From JAZDKP01 sp043802925 (GTDB lineage Bacteria > Fibrobacterota > OXYB2-FULL-49-7 > JAEUSG01): 17,690 nt of DNA. A program made the translations under genes and the position numbers. Under the pieces are notes generated by a model, which was not told the DNA's origin, ran no database searches, and saw only the letters and a program-made list of their open reading frames with translations. Numbering within the stretch: the stretch's first letter is position 1; each line of letters starts with the position of its first letter. This document shows positions 1 through 5,604 of the stretch, one piece after another. The stretch covers positions 1 through 17,690 of the forward strand of contig JAZDKP010000193.1 of assembly GCA_043802925.1 (NCBI GenBank), in the 5' to 3' direction.

Positions 1-370
1 TCATGGCGTCTTCTTCCATGGGCTCGCCGAATTTATCGCTGATGGCATTGTATTCGTTCACCAGGTCCACGATGGACTGGAGCCCCTCTTCCACGCACTG
101 CTTTACGGTCTTGCTGTTATCAAGTTTGGGTTCCTGCTCAAGGAACCCGATGGTGTAGCCCGGCGAGGGCATGACCTGGCCGTCAAAGTCTTTGTCGATA
201 CCCGCGAGGATGCGCAGGAGCGAACTTTTGCCCGAACCGTTGAGGCCCAGCACGCCGATTTTTGCGCCGTAGTAGTAACCGAGGGAGATGTCTTTTAAAA
301 CAGCCCGTTTTTCGTGGAATTTACTCACGCGGACCATGGAATAGATAATCTTGGGTGTGGGTTCGGCCAA
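1..370 (-). CDS. ettA: EttA, energy-dependent translational throttle ABC-F ATPase (N-terminal part, cut by window edge)
   Basis: Cytosolic ABC-F protein that binds the ribosomal E site and couples translation to the ATP/ADP ratio. Reading the minus strand from a TTG at 370 gives about 123 residues beginning MAEPTPKIIYSMVRVSK, close to the conserved EttA start, then the Walker A motif GLNGSGKSS (about residues 42-50) and GFLEQEPKL, the Q-loop region of the first ATPase domain. The family is about 550 residues, so roughly three quarters lies beyond position 1. I chose the TTG start because AGGAGG (384-379) lies 8 nt upstream and the conserved protein begins there; an in-frame ATT two codons upstream is less likely. 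The gene is transcribed leftwards, away from the repeat-rich gap at 371-801. Family assignment rests on the N-terminal signature and Walker A; the rest cannot be checked here. Confidence 0.9.
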   Translation of the reverse strand, partial: MAEPTPKIIYSMVRVSKFHEKRAVLKDISLGYYYGAKIGVLGLNGSGKSSLLRILAGIDKDFDGQVMPSPGYTIGFLEQEPKLDNSKTVKQCVEEGLQSIVDLVNEYNAISDKFGEPMEEDAM

Positions 371-461
371 AGAAATGTCCTCCTAAATATTTAGAATGAA
401 TGGCAGGTTGCGGTATAAATATCTGAAATGGGGAGGGGGGAGATCAATGAAAACGAAAAGC

Positions 462-503
462 GAACTCACCCCCCTGCCCCCCTCTCTCGCAGAGAGAGGG
501 GGG
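462..503. repeat. C-rich/CTCTC palindromic repeat, copy 1
   Basis: Starts GAACTCACCCCCC and ends in a perfect hairpin: 12-bp arms at 477-488 and 492-503 with loop GCA. The same block occurs in inverted orientation at 759-804, and related forms lie at 2710-2733 and 13898-13980. It is intergenic. The strong GC stem could terminate or stabilise RNA, but no T-run follows it. Confidence 0.8.
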
Positions 504-543
504 ATCCGAAAAAAATAAGATTAATCACAATGGGTTCAATTCC

Positions 544-559
544 CCGTAGCTTGCTACGG
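544..559. repeat. Short CGTAGC-TT-GCTACG hairpin
   Basis: Perfect 7-bp arms (CCGTAGC / GCTACGG) around TT. Same design as the hairpin at 657-676 and the palindrome at 7613-7632, with bases changed in both arms so that pairing is kept. This is what is expected of a REP-like repeat under structural constraint. Confidence 0.6.
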
Positions 560-566
560 CTTGTTT

Positions 567-630
567 GTCATTACGGGCTTGACCCGGAATCCATCATCAG
601 GTGGTGGATTCCCGCTTTCGCGGGAATGAC
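567..630. repeat. GTCATT...AATGAC dispersed palindromic repeat
   Basis: Outer arms GTCATT (567-572) and AATGAC (625-630), middle arms GGAATCCA (586-593) and TGGATTCC (605-612), and an inner hairpin CCCGC-TTTC-GCGGG (611-624). This nested form resembles a dispersed intergenic repeat seen in many unrelated bacterial genomes. No transposase is present nearby. Confidence 0.7.
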
Positions 631-656
631 AGAGAAAGCCTCTTTGCCTTTCGATA

Positions 657-676
657 CCCCGCAGCTTGCTGCGGGG
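657..676. repeat. CCCCGCAGC-TT-GCTGCGGGG hairpin
   Basis: Perfect 9-bp arms around TT. Belongs with the hairpins at 544-559 and 7613-7632. It lies in the gene-free gap between ettA and the protease gene (371-801), where I see repeats and no coding sequence. Confidence 0.6.
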
Positions 677-758
677 AGGATTCATTTATTAATTCATCGT
701 AAAATGTTATGACTCTCTTTTTTTATAAATAGCAAGAGTTGAATTGATACGTTACCTG

Positions 759-804
759 CCCCCCTCTCTCTGCGAGAGAGGGGGGGGGAAAGGGGGGTGA
801 GTTA
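759..804. repeat. C-rich/CTCTC palindromic repeat, copy 2 (inverted relative to copy 1)
   Basis: Perfect 12-bp hairpin arms at 759-770 and 774-785 with loop TGC, followed by more G and then AAAGGGGGGTGAGTTA. On the opposite strand it reads AACTCACCCCCC, the same end as copy 1. The last bases (802-804) are the stop codon of the protease gene, so the repeat abuts or overlaps that coding end and may act as its transcript end. Confidence 0.8.
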
Positions 805-2622
805 TCGTCCCAGAAACACGGCGCGGGTCACGGTGTGCGGTCCCGTGGTCAGGCGCACGAGGTAGACCCCGGCGGCGCGGCCCGATGCGTTCCATTCTAC
901 GCCGTTGTCGCGGATGTGGTCTGTGAGGTTGGTGATGCATCGGCCGCGGATGTCAAACACCGCAAGCCGCGCGGGCGCACCGGTATTTTGCGAGAGGCCG
1001 CGGATGCGGATGGAAAGCGAAGGGTTGAAAGGGTTGGGCGCGCATTCGAGAGAAAGCCTCTCCGTCAATGCCGGCGGTGCGCTTACCAGGGATGTTTGCG
1101 CGGTATCAAGCTGCAGGATGCCCCAGCCCCAGCTGGAATTGGGCAGGCTGCCGGTGTAGGCGCCGGACCGGGCGCGATTTTTCAGGATCTGCTTTATCTG
1201 TATCGCGTCGCGCGTGCTGTCTTCCTGGAGCATCAGTGCCACGGCGCCCGCCACCATGGGCGCGGCAAAACTGGTGCCGTGGAAAATCAGGTTGGTCATG
1301 GCGGCCGTGTTGATGACCGAGAGGGTGGGCATGCCGTGGTCGGGAGCGACCAGGTCGGGCTTGATGCGGTTGTCCCACGTTGGACCACGGCCGGAATAGG
1401 GGCAGAGCATGCCGGGCAGGTAAGCCGTGTCGCCGGTTCCCGGGATGTTGTAATGGTAGCTGATTCCCACGGTGGTGACCTCCTCCATCATGGCAAAGTC
1501 GACCAGGGTGGTGCGCGCGGTGTCGAAAGGGATGGATGGCAGCAGGCCATAGGGGGCGTAGTTGTCCACCTGCCAGGAGAAGGCGACCTCCACGGTTTCT
1601 GCCAGCGCGGACGCGGCCTTGACCAGGTCGACCTTCCACGTTGTCGAGCGGTCCGTCTGGGCCATGAATTCCACGCGCTGGTGAAGGGTGTCGCGCTTTG
1701 TCAGAAACCGTTCGAACACAATCGCGGTTTCGTTGCCGCGCCGGTAAAAGAGGGAATCGCCCGGCATGCTGTCGGCATAATTGAAGGTCACGGTCTCGTT
1801 GTACTGGGTGCGGAAGCGTGACCGGAGGGTCGAGGCGCCGCTATAAACAAGGTTGTAGCTTGTCACGTAGAAATAATAGGTTGTCGGGCCGATTTTGCCC
1901 ACCGCGAAATTGGCCGGGGTATCCAGCGCGAAGTTCATGGTAAAGAGCGAGTCCCCGGGCGCAAAGATGACTTTGCGGTAGTTCTGATAATTATTGTTGC
2001 CCGAGGCCACGGTCACGGCTTTTCCGTGTTTTCCCGCGCCCGTAATGGAGCGGATTTCGCTTTCCGGGCCCGTGGTCCAGCTGATGTTGGCGGACCAGGG
2101 CATGTTGTTTGCGCGCGCCACGGAGTCGATGAAGATGATGGAGCTGTCGAAGGGTCTGGAGACGATGACGATTTTGGACTCGGGCGCCATACCGAGGAGG
2201 TTGGTCATCGCAATTCCGTCCGGCTGCAGTGTGGTGCCGTTGCCGGCCATGATGCCCGCGATGATGGTGCCGTGGTCGTTTTTGCGGTTGTGAAAGATGG
2301 AGTTGGAATCGAACGCGTTAAACTGCGCGTAGGGATAGGAGGCGTTCAGGAGTGAATCGATGCGTGTTTTGCTCCAGAGGTCCCAGTGGCCGTTGCCGAG
2401 GGTGTCCTCATAGTAGCGTTTGTAGGCGAGTATGCGCGTCTGATGCGTAACGGGATCGCGGAAGTCGTTGAGAGTGATATCCACGTCGTCCACCACGGCG
2501 CAGATGACGCCCGCACCCTTCAGCCCGCGGTCATGATAGAACGAAAGGCCGGTTTCCTGCTGTACCGGCGAAAGCGCGTTCAGCAGGGAGACGAGAGCCA
2601 GAAGCGGGAGGAGGGGATGCAT
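802..2622 (-). CDS. Secreted subtilisin-like (S8) serine protease with C-terminal sorting/FlgD-like domain
   Basis: Extracellular endopeptidase of 606 residues. The N-terminus is a short hydrophobic signal peptide (residues 1 to about 20). The catalytic triad is visible: Asp45 in VICAVVDDVD, His117 in NDHGTIIAGIMAG, and Ser451 in HGTSFAAPMVAG; the oxyanion-hole Asn is in VTVASGNNN. The final 80 or so residues start ECAPNPFNPS and contain AVFDIRGR and GVYLVRL, the usual shape of the C-terminal beta-sandwich (type IX sorting or FlgD-like) domain of FCB-type exported enzymes. The triad Asp comes soon after the signal peptide, leaving no room for a normal inhibitor prodomain. The ATG at 2622 has no Shine-Dalgarno; a TATAAA lies 8 nt upstream. 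The substrate is unknown. A PorU-like processing partner is not in the window. Confidence 0.92.
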   Translation of the reverse strand: MHPLLPLLALVSLLNALSPVQQETGLSFYHDRGLKGAGVICAVVDDVDITLNDFRDPVTHQTRILAYKRYYEDTLGNGHWDLWSKTRIDSLLNASYPYAQFNAFDSNSIFHNRKNDHGTIIAGIMAGNGTTLQPDGIAMTNLLGMAPESKIVIVSRPFDSSIIFIDSVARANNMPWSANISWTTGPESEIRSITGAGKHGKAVTVASGNNNYQNYRKVIFAPGDSLFTMNFALDTPANFAVGKIGPTTYYFYVTSYNLVYSGASTLRSRFRTQYNETVTFNYADSMPGDSLFYRRGNETAIVFERFLTKRDTLHQRVEFMAQTDRSTTWKVDLVKAASALAETVEVAFSWQVDNYAPYGLLPSIPFDTARTTLVDFAMMEEVTTVGISYHYNIPGTGDTAYLPGMLCPYSGRGPTWDNRIKPDLVAPDHGMPTLSVINTAAMTNLIFHGTSFAAPMVAGAVALMLQEDSTRDAIQIKQILKNRARSGAYTGSLPNSSWGWGILQLDTAQTSLVSAPPALTERLSLECAPNPFNPSLSIRIRGLSQNTGAPARLAVFDIRGRCITNLTDHIRDNGVEWNASGRAAGVYLVRLTTGPHTVTRAVFLGR

Positions 2623-2630
2623 AGGAGTAA

Positions 2631-2636
2631 TTTATA
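2631..2636 (-). promoter_or_regulatory. Candidate -10 box of the protease gene
   Basis: TATAAA on the minus strand, 8 nt before the ATG at 2622, with no Shine-Dalgarno in the gap (the gap reads TTACTCCT). I see no good -35 at normal spacing. If used, the transcript would begin at or beside the start codon. Confidence 0.35.
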
Positions 2637-2709
2637 AAAATTATCGGGGAAATGCCAGAGAATCGGTGGGGAACACACCCCCACCTCGACAAGCTCGGTG
2701 CGTCGCTTT

Positions 2710-2733
2710 CCCCCTGCTCTCGCAGAGAGGGGG
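2710..2733. repeat. C-rich/CTCTC palindromic repeat, copy 3 (degenerate)
   Basis: CCCCC followed by a CTCTC-GCA-GAGAG core and GGGGG, with a short TGC-type interruption on the left side. Same loop and core as copies 1 and 2. Just upstream (2685-2700) is ACCTCGACAAGCTCGGTG, itself a common dispersed-repeat motif. The gap 2623-2860 holds this element and the higBA control region. Confidence 0.6.
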
Positions 2734-2796
2734 CTTCTTCCGTAAAAGTCGATGCCCCTCATTATTGGGACAACGCCCGGGAAAGGATGAATAGAG

Positions 2797-2820
2797 TAAC
2801 GCAGCGCGTTAATAATAACG
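2797..2820. promoter_or_regulatory. Candidate HigA operator (overlapping inverted repeats)
   Basis: TAACGC-AGC-GCGTTA (2797-2811) overlaps CGTTA-ATAA-TAACG (2807-2820), giving three alternating TAACG-type half-sites directly upstream of a -35 box at 2822. Autorepression by the antitoxin is the rule in higBA operons, so this is the likely binding site. The link is inferred from position and symmetry. Confidence 0.5.
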
Positions 2821-2821
2821 T

Positions 2822-2850
2822 TTGACATTACTAGTCTGTTTTATTATTAT
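2822..2850 (+). promoter_or_regulatory. Sigma70-type promoter of higBA
   Basis: TTGACA (2822-2827), 17-nt spacer, TATTAT (2845-2850). The -35 is a perfect match to consensus. Transcription would start near 2857, only a few bases before the higB ATG at 2861, so the higB message is probably leaderless or nearly so. The TTG at 2822, which would extend the reading frame by 13 codons, is this -35 box rather than a start codon. Confidence 0.65.
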
Positions 2851-2860
2851 TAATACCGGA

Positions 2861-3142
2861 ATGATAAAGAGTTTCAAATCCTCTGAAGCGGAAAAGTTGT
2901 TTCATCGGGAGATTTCACGGAGGTTGCCTCCGGATATCCAGGGGACCGTTATCCGCAAACTTTGGATGATACATGCCGCAGGAAACATCAACGATTTAAG
3001 GCTGCCGCCGTCCAACCACCTGGAACCTTTGAAGGGTGACCGGAAAGGGCAATACAGCATCCGGATTAACCGGCAATGGCGTCTGTGCTTTAAATGGTTC
3101 GAATCTGACGCTTATGAAGTGGAAATCACGGATTATCATTAG
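2861..3142 (+). CDS. higB: HigB-type toxin (RelE/ParE-fold ribosome-dependent mRNA endonuclease)
   Basis: A 93-residue toxin that cleaves mRNA on the ribosome and is neutralised by the downstream HigA. The sequence starts MIKSFKSSEAEKLF and carries the family core NHLEPLKGDRKGQYSIRIN followed by RQWRLCFKW and a final VEITDYH, matching HigB in both content and length. I chose ATG 2861 over the TTG 39 nt upstream because the protein family starts at MIKSF and because the extension would run through the promoter. No Shine-Dalgarno precedes it. Toxin first, antitoxin second, is the usual higBA order; higA follows after 9 nt. The frame is complete and no key residue appears missing, so it is probably functional. 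Confidence 0.93.
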   Translation: MIKSFKSSEAEKLFHREISRRLPPDIQGTVIRKLWMIHAAGNINDLRLPPSNHLEPLKGDRKGQYSIRINRQWRLCFKWFESDAYEVEITDYH

Positions 3143-3151
3143 GAGGAATAA

Positions 3152-3481
3152 ATGAACAAGATTAAAAAACACCCTCCCGTCCATCCCGGGGAGATTCTGA
3201 ATGAGGAATTTCTGCTTCCTTATGAAATAACCCAGTATCGTCTCGCCAAAGACATCGCCGTTCCCGCCCGGCGCATCAATGAAATTGTCCATGGCAAAAG
3301 GGCGGTTTCGCCCGATACCGCACTGCGGCTCGGCCGGTATTTTGGCATGACCCCGCAGTTCTGGATGAACCTGCAGGCGCATTACGACCTGGAAGCGGCC
3401 GAGGAAAGGTCCATGGGGGAAATTGAACGCCGGGTCAAACGGTATGTCCCTGCCCGGAAAAAAGAGCGGGTCATGGCCTAA
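3152..3481 (+). CDS. higA: HigA-type antitoxin (XRE-family helix-turn-helix)
   Basis: A 109-residue DNA-binding antitoxin that neutralises HigB and represses the operon. It begins with the signature HPGEILNEEFLLP, followed by ITQYRLAKDIAVPARRINEI and HGKRAVSPDTALRLGRYFG, which form the XRE helix-turn-helix, and FWMNLQAHYDLE, all standard for the HigA/VapI family. Translation starts at an ATG with a strong Shine-Dalgarno (AGGAGG about 6 nt upstream), in contrast to higB, which has none. This difference could favour antitoxin over toxin synthesis. It follows higB by 9 nt and shares its promoter. Probable binding sites are the inverted repeats at 2797-2820. The reading frame is intact. Confidence 0.94.
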   Translation: MNKIKKHPPVHPGEILNEEFLLPYEITQYRLAKDIAVPARRINEIVHGKRAVSPDTALRLGRYFGMTPQFWMNLQAHYDLEAAEERSMGEIERRVKRYVPARKKERVMA

Positions 3482-3490
3482 TGGCTGGTA

Positions 3491-3735
3491 TCAACGGCAA
3501 TCTGCGATCAGCGAATCTTTCTCAATCTTCAAATAATCGGCCACGTTCTTGAAAATGTTATTCAGCGTGCCAATCTTTAAGGATTATGGTCGAGTATCGT
3601 AATGGCATGCGCAAAGCCCATTTTGTTGCTTGTCAGACGGATGTGGCTACCGGCTTGGCGGGTTACAAGATAACCGTATTTTTCCAAGACCTTGCAAAGT
3701 TGTCTGCCGGAGAGGTCTCGTGGCAATTTAGGCAT
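3491..3735 (-). pseudogene. hicA: Frameshifted HicA-type mRNA interferase toxin
   Basis: HicA is a small double-stranded-RNA-binding-fold toxin that cleaves mRNA. From the ATG at 3735 the minus strand reads MPKLPRDLSGRQLCKVLEKY, then VTRQAGSHIRLTS with the catalytic His of the GSH motif, then HAITILDHNP and a premature TAA (3579-3577) after 52 residues. In the neighbouring frame the missing C-terminus continues at once: LKIGTLNNIFKNVADYLKIE, ending IADCR and TGA at 3493-3491. Restoring one base in CCTTAAAG (near 3580) rebuilds a normal 81-residue HicA. No slippery heptamer precedes the break. It overlaps the hicB end by 8 nt, so the pair is one operon. The cause is either real inactivation or a 1-base assembly error. 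Confidence 0.88.
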
Positions 3736-3940
3736 AAGCCAGAACCTCATCCCTTACAAAATGTAATCGGACAATCTTCGGGATGTCGGTGTCTTTCTCG
3801 AAATGGCATCGTAGGGCATCGAGGATATTCTTTTTCAATTCCGTTTCGGTTTCGCCTTCTGTGAAAATCGAGTGGCCCAACGCCTGAGCATTGAATCCAC
3901 CGTCCGGGTCTTGCTCTATAAGAAAAACGATTTCCTTCAT
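3728..3940 (-). CDS. hicB: HicB-type antitoxin
   Basis: A 70-residue HicB-like antitoxin that would bind and neutralise HicA. The sequence starts MKEIVFLIEQDPDGGFNA, followed by ALGHSIFTEGETETELKKNI and DALRCHFEK, the standard partial RNase H-like HicB fold; this short subfamily lacks a separate DNA-binding domain. I chose ATG 3940 because AGGAGG sits just upstream; an in-frame start 18 nt earlier would place the Shine-Dalgarno inside the gene. Gene order is hicB then hicA, with an 8-nt overlap. The antitoxin frame is intact while its toxin partner is frameshifted. Members of this subfamily have sometimes been misnamed 2-oxoisovalerate dehydrogenase subunits in databases; nothing here supports that name. 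Confidence 0.88.
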   Translation of the reverse strand: MKEIVFLIEQDPDGGFNAQALGHSIFTEGETETELKKNILDALRCHFEKDTDIPKIVRLHFVRDEVLAYA

Positions 3941-4084
3941 AATGGGTCCTCCTGACATTTAAAATAGATAATAAAGACGAGAGAAGCAAAACGGGAAAAC
4001 CCGGGGAACGCATTTAGCCCGGTTCCGGCCCGGGAGAATCCGCGGGCGTTGGCCTGAAGAATGGATGTTGGGTTTTGATCAGTA

Positions 4085-4473
4085 TCAGGCGACTTTTGTT
4101 GAATGAATCGGTTTGGGCGTGCCGTTATAAAGACGGTCGTTATACACGGATTGAAGCTTTTTAAAATGGTCAATGATCCGGGTAGAATTATTCCCTAAAG
4201 AAACTTCGATCTTCCAGACGACCAGCCATTGAATACCGAAATAGGCATGGGCAATTTTGTTGCGCATTCCTATCATATCTTTCCAGGGAATGTCGGGATG
4301 TTTTATCTGCAATGATTCAGGAATATTTCGTGCCGCTTCTCCGATGATTTCCAAAGCATGCAATACTTCTGGTCAGCAACAAACTGCTCATAGGTCATTT
4401 CGGCGGTAAAAACCAGCACAGATTCCATGTTGGTGCAGATATCCTGAATGTATATCCGAACCGAACGGTTCAT
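4085..4473 (-). pseudogene. hepT: Frameshifted HepT/DUF86 toxin (HEPN RNase)
   Basis: HepT is a HEPN-domain RNase toxin neutralised by a MntA nucleotidyltransferase. The start is ATG 4473, giving MNRSVRIYIQDICTNMES and then MTYEQFVADQK. The frame is then lost near 4360-4368 and resumes in another frame as VLHALEIIGEAARNIPE, PDIPWKDMIGM and RNKIAHAYFG. The last contains the HEPN active-site pattern R-x4-H-x-Y. Compared with intact family members about four residues are missing at the break, consistent with a deletion of about 10-13 nt that also shifts the frame. The ATG overlaps the mntA stop (ATGA), the normal operon arrangement. The C-terminal 92 residues stay open but lack the first helices. 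Probably inactive. Confidence 0.82.
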
Positions 4474-4712
4474 ACCGGCACCAGTTCAGCCAGGATGCGC
4501 CCGGTCAATTCGGGGCGCAGGCATTCGCGGGGAATGAGGTCGACTTTTTCGTGAAGTAATTCGCTGATACGGTTTTCCATGTTCACGATTTCAAGTAAAT
4601 CGGGGGTTTCTGTATATTCCACGAGGATGTCGATGTCGCTGTCCACGGATTGTTCACCTCGTGCGCACGACCCGAATATTCCCATTCTTAACGGGCTTCC
4701 GGATTCGTTCAT
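4470..4712 (-). CDS. mntA: MntA-type minimal nucleotidyltransferase antitoxin, N-terminally short
   Basis: An MNT-domain protein that in this family modifies HepT with AMP and silences it. The motif GIFGSCARGEQSVDSDIDIL is the nucleotidyltransferase signature (GS, then D-x-D metal ligands), followed by LHEKVDLIPRECLRPELTG, matching the family C-terminus. From ATG 4712 (MNESGSPLRMGIF) the protein has 80 residues, lacking about 20 residues of the usual first helix. A longer frame upstream to a TTG at 4826 is open, but its residues do not resemble the family and instead overlap a relic of another gene. The catalytic residues are present, but the missing helix makes function doubtful. Its stop overlaps the hepT start. 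Confidence 0.75.
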   Translation of the reverse strand: MNESGSPLRMGIFGSCARGEQSVDSDIDILVEYTETPDLLEIVNMENRISELLHEKVDLIPRECLRPELTGRILAELVPV

Positions 4713-4909
4713 CCCGTTTGCCGAGGCCTTTCCTGCGCGTGTGCTTGAAAACAAGCTCCTCTGGTGCGGGCAGAGAATCCTTGACGGCCGTTCACCGCAG
4801 GTATGTTGGTCACCGTGATGTCCCAATTGAGCGTGCCTCCGTTCATGGTAAGGATCCGGTAGGTCAGGGCGTCGCCATCAGGGTCCGAGGCGCGGAGATA
4901 GTAACAACA
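4709..4909 (-). pseudogene. Relic of a cadherin-like/Ig-like surface protein gene
   Basis: From about 4903 the minus strand reads YYLRASDPDGDALTYRIL, then TLNWDITVTNIPAVNG. The phrase SDPDGDALTY is the calcium-binding signature of cadherin-like and related Ig-like repeats in large exported bacterial proteins. The frame then drifts into unrecognised sequence and ends at TGA (4711-4709), exactly at the mntA ATG. No complete domain and no convincing start exist in this frame. In a different frame, ATGAAAAAGGCATTG at about 4921 would start a signal-like peptide of 14 codons, perhaps by chance. I read this as a fragment left by recombination, which may also explain the missing N-terminus of mntA. 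Confidence 0.55.
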
Positions 4910-4962
4910 ATGCCTTTTTCATGCCCGATAATTATATTATATTATAAACAATGGTAATATAA

Positions 4963-5604
4963 ATGAAATATGAAGAATTAAGGGCTGCTTTCAAGGAACG
5001 GCCTGTATTTACCCTGGACGATTTGCACTTTACCGGAAGTCCGGGAAAGCATGAGTTCGTCCAGCTGAGCCATTGGGTCAAAGCCGGAAAAGTGGTCCAT
5101 CTCCGAAAGGGGTTGTATACCTTATGCGATGGCGACAGAAAGGTTGTTGTGAATCCCTTGTGGCTGTCAAACCGCATGTACGAACCTTCCTATATCAGCC
5201 TTGAATACGCACTTTCCTATTATGGCCTTATTCCCGAGGCCGTGGGAACCATTACCTGCGTCTCCTCCCGAAAACCGGCGCTCTTCCGGAATCCGTTCGG
5301 TGAGTTTCGTTACAGCAAAATCAAGCAGTCCTGTTTCTTCGGCTTTGTCACGGCCGCTTCCGGACAGGGACTGCCTTTCTGGATTGCCATGCCCGAAAAA
5401 GCGGTGCTGGATTTTCTTTATCTTCGCATTCCGAAGCTGAACGATGTGTCCGAAAGCCTGCTTTTGGAAAATTACCGGTTTCAGAATGCGGATCAGCTGA
5501 ACCCTTCCGTCTTTTCTGAAATTCTTGGACGTTTCAAGGCGCCCGGCATTCAAAAGGCGGGAAACGTGTTTCTTAAGCTTCTCGAAAAAGGAATGGAACC
5601 ATGA
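4963..5604 (+). CDS. abiEi: AbiEi-family antitoxin/transcriptional repressor of a type IV toxin-antitoxin system
   Basis: A 213-residue AbiEi protein, the antitoxin and autorepressor of the AbiE abortive-infection system. The N-terminal winged-helix part contains FTLDDLHFTG and LSHWVKAGKVVHLRKGLYTL, followed by SLEYALSYYGLIPE, which is diagnostic of the family, and MPEKAVLDFLYL in the C-terminal domain. The start ATG lies behind an AT-rich tract with three tandem ATTAT units (4931-4945), likely the promoter region; no Shine-Dalgarno is visible. The gene overlaps abiEii by 4 nt (ATGA), so the two are translationally coupled. Both frames are complete, unlike the two toxin-antitoxin loci just upstream. 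In the family, AbiEi binds inverted repeats at its own promoter; I could not identify a clear one here. Confidence 0.92.
   Translation: MKYEELRAAFKERPVFTLDDLHFTGSPGKHEFVQLSHWVKAGKVVHLRKGLYTLCDGDRKVVVNPLWLSNRMYEPSYISLEYALSYYGLIPEAVGTITCVSSRKPALFRNPFGEFRYSKIKQSCFFGFVTAASGQGLPFWIAMPEKAVLDFLYLRIPKLNDVSESLLLENYRFQNADQLNPSVFSEILGRFKAPGIQKAGNVFLKLLEKGMEP

Noticed and set aside
428..712. 94-codon plus-strand frame in the left gap
   Set aside because: Made almost entirely of palindromic repeat sequence (translations such as WIPAFAGMTE come from the dispersed GTCATT repeat).
462..804. CRISPR-like array in the repeat-rich left gap
   Set aside because: The repeats differ in sequence and orientation and are not evenly spaced; no cas gene is near.
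835..1821. Long plus-strand frame (328 codons) opposite the protease gene
   Set aside because: Lies antisense to a clear S8 protease; its Gly/Arg/Val-rich composition with no motifs is typical of a shadow frame in GC-rich coding sequence.
3577..3583. Programmed -1 frameshift in hicA
   Set aside because: The bases before the stop (AAT CCT TAA) do not form a slippery heptamer, and the HicA family does not use recoding.
3586..3864. Plus-strand frame (92 codons) opposite hicBA
   Set aside because: The minus strand encodes HicB and a HicA remnant with conserved motifs; the plus frame has none.
4470..4826. Longer mntA start at a TTG (118 residues)
   Set aside because: The added N-terminus does not resemble MNT proteins and overlaps a cadherin-like relic in another frame.
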